Positions 1 through 9,967 of a DNA stretch of 52,081 bases are shown one piece after another. The translations under genes were made by a program, and so were the position numbers. Position 1 is the stretch's first letter. Each line of letters begins with the position of its first letter. The notes under the pieces were generated by a model. It worked only from the letters and a program-made list of their open reading frames with translations, was not told where the DNA came from and made no database searches. Source of the stretch: CAVYGB01 sp046734815 (GTDB lineage Bacteria > Myxococcota_A > Polyangia > Fen-1088); NCBI GenBank assembly GCA_046734815.1, contig JBKPRZ010000135.1, positions 1-52,081 on the forward strand, in the 5' to 3' direction.

Positions 1-2
1 GC

Positions 3-854
3 TCCGCACCGAGCCTGCCGCCACCGCGGCGGCCGGCCATGCCTCCGCCCCCGCCCGCGGCCGCCCTGAGCGCGGAGCTGGACCCGAACGTGAGCGCCGA
101 GCTGGAGCAGGTCGACTTCTTCCTGGAACAGACCCTGGCCGACGACGCGCGCGAGCTGCTGTCCGAGATCGATCCCGCTTACGCCGACCACCCCGAAGTC
201 CGGGCACGCCGCGAACGTCTGGAATCGATGCCGCCGCTCGAGCCGACTCCCGAACCGGTGCTGGAGCCGGAACCTTCCGGTGGCTTCGGGGAGGTGGCGG
301 GCGCGGTACCGGGCGGCTCGTTCATGGACGAGATGGGCGCGGGGGGCACCGCCGGTGGGGGGGCCACCATCATCAGCCCGCGGGCGGTGTTGCCCGGCGG
401 CGACGCCGACGCCACCACCCAGCGCGACCTGGGCATCGCCTACAAGGAGATGGGGCTGTACGACGCGGCGGTGGCCGAGTTCGCCAAGCTGGTGGACGAC
501 CCCGAACACGAGGTCTTCGCGCTCACGATGATGGGCGAATGTTACGAGGCGGCGGGCACGCCGGCCGAGGCGCTGCTTCACTACAAGAAGGCGCTCAACC
601 GGCCGCAGGTGCGCGACGCGGAGGCCACCCAGCTTTATTACCAGCTGGGCCGCGTGTTCCACACCCTGGGTGATCAGAGCGAGGCCCTGTACTTTTTCGA
701 GAAGGTCGCCCGCCGGTCGCCTCACCACGAGGACGTGGCCCAGCGGATCCAGACCCTGCGCGCCCAGGGCGTGGCTCCGATGGCCAACACCGGCGTCCCC
801 GACGAGCGCCCGCGGATGGATGCGGCGCGCGGGAGCAACAGCAACCGGCGCTGA
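3..854 (+). CDS. TPR protein, 5'-truncated by window edge
   Basis: The frame is open to the left edge, so the true start lies outside the window; the first internal ATG is at 39. The visible part has a Pro/Ala-rich start, an acidic helical stretch (about residues 17-60 counted from that ATG), a Gly/Pro linker, and then three or four tetratricopeptide repeats (motifs such as DLGIAYKEMGLYDAAVAEF and LYYQLGRVFHTLGDQSEAL). The tail is short and polar. TPR arrays mediate protein-protein contacts, and no catalytic domain is visible. It ends 22 bases before hemF on the same strand. The binding partner cannot be told from the sequence. Confidence 0.8.
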   Translation, partial: SAPSLPPPRRPAMPPPPPAAALSAELDPNVSAELEQVDFFLEQTLADDARELLSEIDPAYADHPEVRARRERLESMPPLEPTPEPVLEPEPSGGFGEVAGAVPGGSFMDEMGAGGTAGGGATIISPRAVLPGGDADATTQRDLGIAYKEMGLYDAAVAEFAKLVDDPEHEVFALTMMGECYEAAGTPAEALLHYKKALNRPQVRDAEATQLYYQLGRVFHTLGDQSEALYFFEKVARRSPHHEDVAQRIQTLRAQGVAPMANTGVPDERPRMDAARGSNSNRR

Positions 855-876
855 TTGCATCTAGAATCCCCGCCTC

Positions 877-1821
877 ATGCCCTCTTCCTTGCTCGACCGA
901 GCCGCCACCTACTTCCGGGATCTGCAAGACCGCATCGTCGCCGCCCTGGAGGCGATCGACGGACACAGGTTCCGCGAGGACCGCTGGGACCGCGCCGGCG
1001 GCGGCGGTGGCCGCACCCGGGTGCTGGCCGAGGGGGGCATCTTCGAGAAGGCCGGGGTGAACTTTTCCGACGTGCACGGCGAGCTGAAGGCGGACGGCCC
1101 CGGCGGGCTACCCGGCGAGGGAACCCGCTTTCGCGCCAGCGGGATCTCCCTGGTGCTGCATCCGCGCAGCCCGCACATCCCCACCGTGCATGCGAACTTC
1201 CGCCGCATCGAACGCGGTAGCGCCGGCTGGTTCGGCGGGGGGGCCGATCTGACCCCCTACTACCTGCAGGAGGCCGACGCCGTCCACTTTCACCGCACGC
1301 TCAGGGCCGCGTCGGATCGCCACGACGCGAGCCTGTATCCGCGGTTCAAGGCCTGGTGCGACCGTTACTTCTTCATCACCCACCGCGGCGAGACGCGCGG
1401 GCTGGGGGGCATCTTCTTCGACTACCTGGGCGCGGGCGGCGAAGCGACCGCCAAAGAGTCGGTATCGCCGCCCACAACTCCTCTCGAGGCCGATCCCGAG
1501 CGGACCTTCGCGTTCGTGCGCGACGTGGGGGACTCTTTCCTGCCGGCCTACCTGCCCATCGTCGAACGGCACCGGAACGAAACCTGGACGCCGCAAGAGC
1601 GGCACTGGCAGCTCATCCGCCGGGGCCGCTACGTCGAGTTCAATCTGGTCTACGATCGCGGAACCGTCTTCGGTCTGAAGACCGACGGACGGGTGGAATC
1701 GATCCTCATGTCCCTGCCCAACGAGGCGCGCTGGGAGTATGCTCACGAGCCGTCTCCCGGTAGCAGGGAGGCCGCACTTCAGGCCGCCCTGCGAGCGCAG
1801 CGAAACTGGGCGGACGGTTGA
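877..1821 (+). CDS. hemF: oxygen-dependent coproporphyrinogen III oxidase
   Basis: HemF oxidatively decarboxylates coproporphyrinogen III to protoporphyrinogen IX in the cytoplasm, a late step in haem synthesis. The 314-residue product has normal family length. It shows the family signatures: VHANFR, WFGGGADLTPYY, GLGGIFFDYL, and the C-terminal RGRYVEFNLVYDRGTVFGL followed by ESILMSLP. ATG 877 is preceded only by a weak purine tract. It sits between two TPR genes on the same strand with a 12-base gap to the next. The identification rests on several independent motifs and is firm. Confidence 0.96.
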   Translation: MPSSLLDRAATYFRDLQDRIVAALEAIDGHRFREDRWDRAGGGGGRTRVLAEGGIFEKAGVNFSDVHGELKADGPGGLPGEGTRFRASGISLVLHPRSPHIPTVHANFRRIERGSAGWFGGGADLTPYYLQEADAVHFHRTLRAASDRHDASLYPRFKAWCDRYFFITHRGETRGLGGIFFDYLGAGGEATAKESVSPPTTPLEADPERTFAFVRDVGDSFLPAYLPIVERHRNETWTPQERHWQLIRRGRYVEFNLVYDRGTVFGLKTDGRVESILMSLPNEARWEYAHEPSPGSREAALQAALRAQRNWADG

Positions 1822-1833
1822 AGCGCATGAATC

Positions 1834-4800
1834 ATGTCGACGTCGATGCTTCGAGATTACGAGCAGGCATTGCAGGGGGACCCGACGCTCACCGAGCCGT
1901 TCCTGGCCCTGCGCAAAGCCTACGGAGAATCCAAGACCTGGGACAAGCTGATCACGCTGTACGAGCTGCGCGCCCAGGCGCTGGTTGACGGGTCCAAGGC
2001 CAGCGAGCTGTTCTATCTGGCCGGCGAGATCCGGCTGGATCACCTGGACGATGCGGAGGGGGCGGAGGCCGACCTGGCCCACGCCATCGACCGCGACCCC
2101 GAGAACCTCAAGGCCGCCCAGCGCCTGAAGCTGCTCTACCGGCAGCAGTCGCGCTGGACCGAATACATGGCCATGCTGGAGGTCGAGGCGGCGGCCCTGG
2201 CCCGCACCAAGGACGCCACCCGCATGGCCGACCTCGATCGCGAGCTCGGTCAGTTCTGCAAGGACAGTCTGGGCAAGCTCGAGCGGGCGGCCAGCCTGTC
2301 GAGCTCGCAGCGGCAGACCGAGGTGACCCCCGAGGCCCTCAAGCTGGTCGAGTCCGCGCGCAAGATCTACCGGGCGCTCGGCGATTTTCGCAGCGTGGTC
2401 AAGCTGTACGACCTGGAGCTGGCCCTGACCTCGGAAGCCAAGCGCCGCAGCGACCTGCTGCTGGGCCTGGGCCGCGTCCTGGGTGAACGCCTGGGCGACC
2501 TGGAGGGGGCAGCCCAGCGGCTGGGCGAGGTGGTGCGGCTGCGCCCGCGCGACGACCGCGCCCTGGAGGCGCTGGCGGCGGTCTATTCGCACCCCAGCTG
2601 GCTGGGCGCCGACGGCCGCGAGCAGGCGGCCACCATCTACCACCAGATCGCCCGGCGCCGGCACGAGGCCGGTGACATCGAAAACGCGGTGGCGGCGCTG
2701 CGCCGGGCGCTGGCGGCGGTGCCCGGTCACCCGCAAGCCTCGGAGCTTATCGAGCAGGTGCTGTACGGCGCCCGCCGCTTCGCCGACCTGGACCTGTATT
2801 ACCGGGAGCGCACCGCCGAGGCGCGCGAGCTGGACGAGCGGATGGACTTCCTGTTCAAGCGGGCGCAGCTGGCCGAGCGCGACCGCAACGACCCGGAAGA
2901 AGCCCTGCGCATCTACCAGGAGATCGTGGCCATCGAGCCGCCGGGCGGGCCCGCTTCGCAGCGGCTGGTGGAGCTGTACACCACCAAGCAGGACTGGGCC
3001 CGGCTGGCCGAGCTGCGCGAACAGCAGCTGCCCCACATCGAGGCGCCCGAGTTCCGGCTGGCGGTCCTGACCGAGCTGGCCCAGCTGTACCGGGATCGGC
3101 TGGGTGACGTCGAGCAGGCGGCGGTCTACTGGCACGCGGTCCTGCAGGACGACCCCGCCCACCCCGAGGCGCTGGAGGCCTACGGCGAGCACTTCCGGCA
3201 GCGGGGCGACTGGCAGTCGCTGGTCGAGCTGCTGGACTTCTCGTTCGAGCACGCGCGCGGCACCGGCCGACCCCTGCCCGAGCTGCTGGAGCGGCTGGAA
3301 GAGATCGCGGTGCTGTCCGAGCGCAACCTGGGCGACAGCGAGCGCGCGCTGCTGGCCTGGCAGCGCATGGAGGAGCTGGACCCCAGCCACGACCGCGCGC
3401 GCGAGGCGCAAAAACGCCTGCTGCAGAAGAACAAGCAGTGGGACCGGATGGCCGCCCTGCTGGAGCGGGAAGCGGCGGCGGCGCCCGAGCCGGCCCAGAA
3501 GGTGGATACCCTGCGCCGCCTGGCCCGGGTCTGGCTGGAGAAGCTGGGCGCCTCCGAGCGGGCGGTGGCGGTGTACCGGCAGATCCTGGCCATCGAGCCG
3601 CAGGACCCGGTGGCGTTCCGAGCCCTGGGCGATCTGTTCGAGCGGGAGGAGCGCTGGGCCGACCTGGCCGCGCTGCTGCGGCTGCAGGTCGAGGGCATCA
3701 CCGCCCGGGCCGAGAAGCTGACCTTCCTGCGCCGGCTGCTGGCGCTGTACCAGGAACGGCTGGGCGATCTCAGCGAGGGCTCCTGGGCGGCGGCCGAGAT
3801 CCTCAAGGTGGCGCCCGGCGACCGCGAGGCGCTGGAGGGCCTGGAGAACATCCTCGAGCGCGGGGAGGACCCGCGCCGGCTGGTGGAGACCCTGGAGTAT
3901 CACCTGCGCTACGTCGGCTCGCAGGAGGAGAAGCTGCGGCTGGCGATGCGGATCGCGGACCTGCTGCAGAACCGGATCGGCGACCTCGACCGGGCGGCCC
4001 GCTGGTGGGAGGAGATCCTGCATCTGCAGCCGGGCGATCCGGGGGCGCTGGACGCGCTGGCCGGCGCCTACGAGCAGCTGGGGCGTTCCGACGAGCTGGC
4101 GCGGACCCTGGAGACCCAGATCGGACAGCCGGGCCAGGATCCGGCGGTCAAGGCGGCCAGCCTGCGGCGGCTGGCGCGGCTGTACCTGCAGGTGCTGGGT
4201 GATCCGGTGCGGGCGCAGCGCGCCTGGGAGGATCTGCTGCGCGCCACCCCCAGCGACGGCGAGGCGCTGGAGGCGCTGTCCCGGCGGTACGCGGAGACGC
4301 AGGACTGGCGGGCGCTGGTGGCGGTGCTGGAGCGGCGGATCCCGCTGGCCGCCGACCCCGCCTCGGCGGTGGCGCTGGCGCTGGAGCGGGCGCGCATCTT
4401 CGAGGTGGAGCTGCAGACGCGCAGCGAGGCGGTGGCCACCCTGGAACAGATCGTCGAGGAGCTGGACCCGCGCTGCCTGCCCGCCTACGCGAACCTGCGC
4501 CGGCTGGCCGAGGCCGGTTCCGACTGGGTGCGGGTGGTGGCGGTGGCGGAGAAGCAGCTGTTCCTGGAAGACGACCCGGCGGCCAAGGCCCGCCAGGCGA
4601 TGGAGATCGGCGAGCTTCTGCGCGACCGTCTGGACGATCCCCGTCGGGCCATGGCCGCCTTCGAGCGGGCGGTGGAGATCGATCCGCAGAACCAGGCCGG
4701 GCTGATCGCGCTGGGCGCGCTGTACGCGGGCGCGAGCGAGTGGCAGCGGCTGATCGCCACCGACGAGAAGCTGATCGAGCTGCTGCCGGCCGACGACCGG

Positions 4801-7800
4801 GCCGGCCGACGACGCCTGCTGTACGAGATGGCCGAGACCGCGGCCGGGCGGCTGAACGACGCCAAGCAGGCCTTCGAGCTGTATCGCCGCGCCTACAGCG
4901 ACGGTGGTGACGGCGGGGCGTTGCGACGGCTGGAGGAGGTGGCCAAGAGCCATGCCCTCTGGATCGATCTGGTGGAGGTGTACGAGGGGGCGCGGGCGCG
5001 GACCACCCAGCCGGCCGAGCAGGTGGCGATGTCGCTGAAGATCGCCGGCGTGGTGGAGAGCGCGCTGGGCAGCCCCGAGCGGGCCTTCGAGGTGCTGCGC
5101 GAGGCGCTGACCAGCGAACCGTCCGGCGCCACCCTGCTGCCCGAGCTGGAGCGGCTGGCCGCGGCGGCGGGGGAGTGGCCCGGGCTGCTGGAGGTGTATT
5201 CGCAGGTGGCGCGCAGCCGCTCGGAGGTCGCCGACCGGGTGACCCTGTTGCGCAAGCGGGCCCAGGTGCGTGAGCAGCACCGCGAGGATGCCTCGGGCGC
5301 CCTGGACGAATATCTGCGCGCCCTGGCCCTGCTGCCGGACGACGAGGGGCTGCGGGCGGAGATCGGCCGGCTGGCCGAGCTGACCGGGCGCTGGGAAGAC
5401 GCCATCGCCGTCGAGGCGCAGCGGTTCGCCCGCACCACCGACTTCGACAGCAAGGTGGTGATCGCCTGCCGGGCGGCGGCGCTGGTCGAGGAGAAGCTGA
5501 AGGACCGCCGCCGCGCCTTCCGCGCGTACCTGAACGCGTTCCGGCTGGCGCCCGAGAACCAGACCATCGTCGCGCACCTGTGGCGGATCGCCGCCCTGCT
5601 GGAGCAAGACCGCGCCGCCGAGGACGCGGCCGCCCAGGAACTGCCCCAGGACGAAATCAACGAGATCGACGAGATCGAGGAGATCGAGGAGGCGGACGAG
5701 GGGGCAGGGGCCCGGGCAGGCGGCAAGCCGGGCGCGCTGCCCGACGGGGGCGCGCGCGCCGCCAGCACCTCGGCCTGGGCCGAGTTCGCCCACGCCTACG
5801 AGCTGCTGCCCGCCTCGGAGACCAACCTGCGGCAACGCTACCTGCGGCGGGCCGCCGACGTGTGGGAGCGGGGCGCGCGCGACATCGACCGGGCCCTGGA
5901 CGCGATGGAGCGCGCCTTCCGCTTCGATCGCCACGACGAGACCGTGCGCAGCGAGCTGCGCCGGATCGCCGGCGAGCACGACCGCTGGGAGGCGGTCTGC
6001 GCGATCTTCGTCCGGGCCGCCGATTCCTCGCCGCGCGAAGACGCGGTCACGCTGTATCACGACGTGGCCCGCTTCCGCGAGGCCCTGGACCAGCACCAGC
6101 AGGCCGAGAAGAGCTACCAGGCCATCTTGCTGCTGAAGCCCGACGACTCGGCGGCGATGGACCGTCTGGAGGAACTGTTCCGGCGCCAGGAGCGCTGGGA
6201 CGACCTGGCCAGCCTGCTGGAGAAGCGCACCACCGGCGCGCTCGACCCCCTGCCCACCGCCACCACCCGGCGCAAGCGCATGCAGGAGCTGGCCGACCTG
6301 TACGACCACCGGCTCGAGCGGCCCTACGAGGCGATCGATACCTACGAGCGCTTCGTGACCAGCGCCGAGGAGGACGAACGCGGCGCCGACAACCCGCAGG
6401 TGGCGCGCGAGGGCTGCGAGGCGCTGGAGGCGCTGTCGCGGCTGTACGCCCGGCTGGGGATGTGGCCCAAGGCGGTCAACGCCCTGGAACGCGAGATCGA
6501 TCTCGGACCCGAACGCGACCGGCTGCGGGCGCTGCGCTGGCGCATCGGCGAGATGAAGGAGCGCGAGCTGGGGCTGCCCGACGAGGCCATCTCGGCCTAC
6601 GAGGCCATCCTCGAGACCGCGCCGCAGGACGCGGAGGCGCTGGCCGCCCTGGACCGGTTGCTGGACGCTCAGGCCCGCTACGAGCCGCTGCAGGAGATCC
6701 TGCGCCGCCGGGCCGAGCAGGCCAAGGGCGCCGAGAAGGTCGAGCTGATCCGCCGCCGGGCGCGCATCCTGGAAGAGCGGCTGGGCAACGCCGACGCCGC
6801 CGCGGCTTGCCTGCGGGCACTGGGGCCCGAGGCGGTGCGGGACGAGGAGACCGCGGCTGCGCTTCTGCGCAACCTGGGACGGGCGGGCCTGGCCCACGAG
6901 GCGCTGCGCCTGCTGGACCAGCGCATCGAATACCTCACCAAGGAGGGTGCGCCGGTCGAGAAGGTGGCCAGCTTGCAGCTGGAGGCGGCGGCCCTGCGGC
7001 TCGACCGGCTGGACGACGTGGACGGTGCCCGCCAGTCGATCGAGGCGGCGCTGGCGCAGCACCCGGAGAACCCGGCCGCGCTGGGGGCGCTGGCCCGGCT
7101 GCAGCTGCGCCGCAACGACTTCGCTGCCTACGCCAAGGCCCGCCAGCGTGAGGCCGAGGCCCACCGGGCCGGCCCCGAGGCGGCCGAGGCCTGGCTGGAG
7201 GCGGGCCGGGTGCTGCGCGATCAGCTGGGCAAGCCCACCGAGGCCCGGCGCTGCTTCGAGCGCGCTTCGGCGGCCGATCCGCGCAACGCCGCCGCCCTGC
7301 GGGGCCTGGCCGCGCTGCTGACCGCCGAGGGCCAGCTGGCCGAGGCGCGGGCGGCGCTGGAAAAGCAGCTGGAGCTGATGGAGGAGCCGACCGCCAAGGC
7401 GGTGGTGCTGACCGACCTGGCCCGCAGCCTGTGGGAGAAGCCGGGCGACGCCGACGCCGCCATCGCGCGGCTGGACGAGGCGCTGGAGCTGGCCCCCGAC
7501 TACCTGCCGGCGGTGGTCACCATGGCGGACGTCTACTACCGCGAGCAGCAGTGGTCCGAGGCCGAGCGCCGGCTGCTGCAGGCGGTGCGCCGGATGAAGG
7601 GCCAGCCCGGCGAGATGGCGCAGCTTTATCACCGCCTGGGCGAGGTGTACGAGAAACTCGGGCGGCTGGACGAGGGCTACCGCCACTTGCAGGAGGCCGA
7701 GCGCATGATGCCCGGCCAGCTGCTGATCCGGCTGGCCATGGGCGAGAACCGCTTCCAGGCCAAGAAGTGGCGCGAGGCCACCGGCTACCTGCAGGAGCTG

Positions 7801-9726
7801 GCCAGCCACGCCGACGCGCAGAAGTACCCGCTGGAGGTGGCCGAGGGCCTGTCCCACGCCGGCGAGGCGGAGGTGCGGCTGAAGCGGCCCGAACGCGCGG
7901 TGCTGCTGTATCAGGCGGCCCTGCGCCTGGTGCCCGATCACCGGCCGTCGCTGCGGGCGATGTCCGAGCTGGCGCTCGAGCGCGGCGAGCAGATCCAGGC
8001 GGCGCTGTACCTGCGGCGGCTGGCCGAGGGCTCGGGCGACCGCGCCGAGCGCACCCGCCTGTTCGAGCAACTGGGCGACGTCCTGCAGACCGGCGGCGAC
8101 AAGGAGGGCGCGCTGAAGGCCTACGAGGACGCGGTGGCGCTGATCGAGACGGCGGCCGAGAGCGACATCCCGCTGCTGGACAAGGCCCTGGCGATGCAAC
8201 GGACGGCCGGGGCGGCCAAGGCGGCGGCGGCCACCACCTCGCGCCTGCTGACCCTGCTCTCCGACCCGAAGGAACGGGCCAGCCGCCGGCGCGAGGCGGC
8301 CCTTCTGCTGGAGGCGCACGGCGAGCACGGGCAGGCTGGCGAGCTGCTGGAGCAGGCCCTGGCCGAGAATCCGAAGGACGAGGCGGTCCTGGCCAGCGTG
8401 GTGACCGCCTACGAGCGCGCCAAGCGACGGGCCGACCTGGAGGCGATCCTGTCGTCGAGCTTGCCGTACCTGGAACCGGTGGCCGACGATCCGCGCGCGC
8501 GCTCGCGGCGGGCGGGGCTGTGGGAGAAGCTGGGCGAGCTGCGGCGGAAGAGCGACCCCAAGGCCGCCATCGAGGCGATCCAGAACGCGGTGGCTCTGGA
8601 GACCGACCGGGTCAGCGCCCGCGTGCTGCTGGCGGGCCTGTACGGCGACAAGGGCGAAAACGCCGAAGCCGCCCGCGAGAACCGCCGCAAGCTGGTGGCC
8701 AGCGACGTCACCCACGCCGAGTCCCTGCGCGTCCTGGCCCGCGCCTACGCCGCCGACGGCCGCATCGACTGGGCCCGCTGCTTCTTCGAGGCCCTGGAGC
8801 TGTTCGGGCTGGCCGAGAAGAAGGACCGCGCCTTCCTGGCTGCCCATCCGCCCCCCGTGCGCAAGCCGGAGGACCCCTACGCCAGCTCCATCGAGGAGGC
8901 AGACCGCACCCGCTACCTGGCTCACCCCGAAGCGCGGGTGATGAGCGAGGTGTTCTCGACCCTGTGGGAGGGCGTGCCCGGCATCGGAGGCGCTTCGATC
9001 GAGAGCCTGGGTCTGACCCCGCTGGACAAGGTGTCACCGATCTCCGACGTGGTGATCGCGCAGATCTTCTCGCAGGTGTCCAAGGCGCTGGGCAACCGCA
9101 AGGCCAGCCTGTACGTCAGCCCGCAGGCGGGGGCCACCGGATTGCGCGTGCTGGTGCCTGCGCCGCCCGCCATCGTGGCCGCCCAGCAGCTGATCAGCAG
9201 CGACCCCGCCGAGCTGCGTTTCCTGATCGGGAGGGCCCTGGAGTTCACCCGTCCCGAATACATCCTGGGCGCCGCCATGCCCGCCCCCGAGTTCAACCAG
9301 CTGCTGACCAGCGTCCTGCGCGCCTTCCACCCGCGCCACTCGCGCTGGCGGGCCGGCGAGGCCAGCGGCCCCAACGAGCAGGCCGCCAAGCTGAAGAAGG
9401 CGCTGCCCTACAAGGTGTCCAAGCGTCTGGCCGAGCTGTTCCAGGAGCACGAGAACCGCCCCTTCAGCTCGGCCCGCTGGCGCACGGTGGTCCAGGAGAC
9501 CGGCAACCGGGCCGGTCTGCTGACCTGCGGGGACCTGGCCACCGCCGCCCGCGTCGTCCTGCGCGAGACGGTCCCCGAGGGCACCGAGCTGACCCCCAAG
9601 CAGTTCCTGGAGCACGCCGCCCAGCCCGGCCCTCTGCGCGAGCTGATCCGCTACGCCCTGAGCGAGGACTACTTCACCCTCCGCGAAACCCTCGGCACCA
9701 GCGTCACCAGCGCCGCCGCCGCCTGA
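1834..9726 (+). CDS. giant TPR-repeat protein (2630 aa)
   Basis: About 2350 residues are an almost unbroken helical TPR array, with repeated blocks like LARLYLQVLGDPVRAQRAWEDLL and ALEALSRLYARLGMWPKAVNAL. The array is interrupted once by an acidic stretch (DEINEIDEIEEIEEADEG, near 5650-5705). The last roughly 250 residues are different and look globular (from about MSEVFSTLWEGVPGIGGASIESLG to the end), with no domain I recognise. No signal peptide or membrane segment is seen, so it is probably a cytoplasmic scaffold. Very large TPR proteins of this type are common in Myxococcota. The first ATG was chosen because it gives the shortest gap to hemF; ATG 1846 is also possible. Its third-position GC is extreme, which leaves a very long open frame on the opposite strand. 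Confidence 0.93.
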   Translation: MSTSMLRDYEQALQGDPTLTEPFLALRKAYGESKTWDKLITLYELRAQALVDGSKASELFYLAGEIRLDHLDDAEGAEADLAHAIDRDPENLKAAQRLKLLYRQQSRWTEYMAMLEVEAAALARTKDATRMADLDRELGQFCKDSLGKLERAASLSSSQRQTEVTPEALKLVESARKIYRALGDFRSVVKLYDLELALTSEAKRRSDLLLGLGRVLGERLGDLEGAAQRLGEVVRLRPRDDRALEALAAVYSHPSWLGADGREQAATIYHQIARRRHEAGDIENAVAALRRALAAVPGHPQASELIEQVLYGARRFADLDLYYRERTAEARELDERMDFLFKRAQLAERDRNDPEEALRIYQEIVAIEPPGGPASQRLVELYTTKQDWARLAELREQQLPHIEAPEFRLAVLTELAQLYRDRLGDVEQAAVYWHAVLQDDPAHPEALEAYGEHFRQRGDWQSLVELLDFSFEHARGTGRPLPELLERLEEIAVLSERNLGDSERALLAWQRMEELDPSHDRAREAQKRLLQKNKQWDRMAALLEREAAAAPEPAQKVDTLRRLARVWLEKLGASERAVAVYRQILAIEPQDPVAFRALGDLFEREERWADLAALLRLQVEGITARAEKLTFLRRLLALYQERLGDLSEGSWAAAEILKVAPGDREALEGLENILERGEDPRRLVETLEYHLRYVGSQEEKLRLAMRIADLLQNRIGDLDRAARWWEEILHLQPGDPGALDALAGAYEQLGRSDELARTLETQIGQPGQDPAVKAASLRRLARLYLQVLGDPVRAQRAWEDLLRATPSDGEALEALSRRYAETQDWRALVAVLERRIPLAADPASAVALALERARIFEVELQTRSEAVATLEQIVEELDPRCLPAYANLRRLAEAGSDWVRVVAVAEKQLFLEDDPAAKARQAMEIGELLRDRLDDPRRAMAAFERAVEIDPQNQAGLIALGALYAGASEWQRLIATDEKLIELLPADDRAGRRRLLYEMAETAAGRLNDAKQAFELYRRAYSDGGDGGALRRLEEVAKSHALWIDLVEVYEGARARTTQPAEQVAMSLKIAGVVESALGSPERAFEVLREALTSEPSGATLLPELERLAAAAGEWPGLLEVYSQVARSRSEVADRVTLLRKRAQVREQHREDASGALDEYLRALALLPDDEGLRAEIGRLAELTGRWEDAIAVEAQRFARTTDFDSKVVIACRAAALVEEKLKDRRRAFRAYLNAFRLAPENQTIVAHLWRIAALLEQDRAAEDAAAQELPQDEINEIDEIEEIEEADEGAGARAGGKPGALPDGGARAASTSAWAEFAHAYELLPASETNLRQRYLRRAADVWERGARDIDRALDAMERAFRFDRHDETVRSELRRIAGEHDRWEAVCAIFVRAADSSPREDAVTLYHDVARFREALDQHQQAEKSYQAILLLKPDDSAAMDRLEELFRRQERWDDLASLLEKRTTGALDPLPTATTRRKRMQELADLYDHRLERPYEAIDTYERFVTSAEEDERGADNPQVAREGCEALEALSRLYARLGMWPKAVNALEREIDLGPERDRLRALRWRIGEMKERELGLPDEAISAYEAILETAPQDAEALAALDRLLDAQARYEPLQEILRRRAEQAKGAEKVELIRRRARILEERLGNADAAAACLRALGPEAVRDEETAAALLRNLGRAGLAHEALRLLDQRIEYLTKEGAPVEKVASLQLEAAALRLDRLDDVDGARQSIEAALAQHPENPAALGALARLQLRRNDFAAYAKARQREAEAHRAGPEAAEAWLEAGRVLRDQLGKPTEARRCFERASAADPRNAAALRGLAALLTAEGQLAEARAALEKQLELMEEPTAKAVVLTDLARSLWEKPGDADAAIARLDEALELAPDYLPAVVTMADVYYREQQWSEAERRLLQAVRRMKGQPGEMAQLYHRLGEVYEKLGRLDEGYRHLQEAERMMPGQLLIRLAMGENRFQAKKWREATGYLQELASHADAQKYPLEVAEGLSHAGEAEVRLKRPERAVLLYQAALRLVPDHRPSLRAMSELALERGEQIQAALYLRRLAEGSGDRAERTRLFEQLGDVLQTGGDKEGALKAYEDAVALIETAAESDIPLLDKALAMQRTAGAAKAAAATTSRLLTLLSDPKERASRRREAALLLEAHGEHGQAGELLEQALAENPKDEAVLASVVTAYERAKRRADLEAILSSSLPYLEPVADDPRARSRRAGLWEKLGELRRKSDPKAAIEAIQNAVALETDRVSARVLLAGLYGDKGENAEAARENRRKLVASDVTHAESLRVLARAYAADGRIDWARCFFEALELFGLAEKKDRAFLAAHPPPVRKPEDPYASSIEEADRTRYLAHPEARVMSEVFSTLWEGVPGIGGASIESLGLTPLDKVSPISDVVIAQIFSQVSKALGNRKASLYVSPQAGATGLRVLVPAPPAIVAAQQLISSDPAELRFLIGRALEFTRPEYILGAAMPAPEFNQLLTSVLRAFHPRHSRWRAGEASGPNEQAAKLKKALPYKVSKRLAELFQEHENRPFSSARWRTVVQETGNRAGLLTCGDLATAARVVLRETVPEGTELTPKQFLEHAAQPGPLRELIRYALSEDYFTLRETLGTSVTSAAAA

Positions 9727-9747
9727 TCCCCCCGCGCGATCCCCTCG

Positions 9748-9776
9748 TTGACACCCCGTCGCTCGGCTACTATAAG
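9748..9776 (+). promoter_or_regulatory. sigma70-type promoter of tRNA-Leu
   Basis: A perfect TTGACA (9748-9753) is followed by a 17-base spacer and TATAAG (9771-9776). The tRNA begins 11 bases after the -10 box. This is a near-consensus housekeeping promoter with optimal spacing. Confidence 0.85.
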
Positions 9777-9787
9777 CCCTTGCTCAC

Positions 9788-9870
9788 GCGAGGATGGCGG
9801 AACTGGTAGACGCACTAGCTTGAGGTGCTAGCGGTTAACAGCCATGGGGGTTCGAGTCCCCCTCCTCGCA
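9788..9870 (+). tRNA. tRNA-Leu (anticodon GAG)
   Basis: The acceptor stem GCGAGGA/TCCTCGC (9788-9794 with 9863-9869) and discriminator A (9870) are intact. The anticodon stem CTAGC/GCTAG encloses loop TTGAGGT, giving anticodon GAG. A long class II variable arm (GGTTAACAGCC) and T-arm GGGGG-TTCGAGT-CCCCC complete the fold. CCA is not encoded; CAA follows instead. Its 3' part is repeated at 11202 and 24644, so the gene is the target of integrative elements. Confidence 0.97.
9818..9868 (+). repeat. attachment-site repeat, copy 1 (tRNA-Leu 3' end)
   Basis: The 51 bases from 9818 to 9868, which include the anticodon loop, variable arm and T-arm, recur exactly at 11202-11252. A 54-base version (9820-9873) recurs at 24644-24697. 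This arrangement is expected when site-specific recombinases insert elements at a tRNA 3' end and regenerate the gene. Confidence 0.88.
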
Positions 9871-9880
9871 CAACCCCAGG

Positions 9881-9918
9881 AACCCCGGCCGTTTCCAGCG
9901 GTTCGGGGTTTTGCTTTT
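9881..9918 (+). terminator. rho-independent terminator after tRNA-Leu
   Basis: AACCCCG (9881-9887) pairs with CGGGGTT (9904-9910), and the hairpin is followed by the T-rich run TTTTGCTTTT. Its layout resembles that of the terminator behind the distal repeat copy at 24696, so one of the two probably arrived with an element. Confidence 0.75.
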
Positions 9919-9967
9919 CGGGGGGCCGGATTGCGACGACCGCTCGATCGGCCTCCTTGGGGCCAGA

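Noticed and set aside
1108..8925. 2605-codon open frame on the minus strand opposite hemF and the giant TPR gene
   Set aside because: The translation is low-complexity Gln/Leu/Arg/Gly/His with no domain. It also runs through part of hemF. It is the mirror of extreme GC at third positions on the coding strand.
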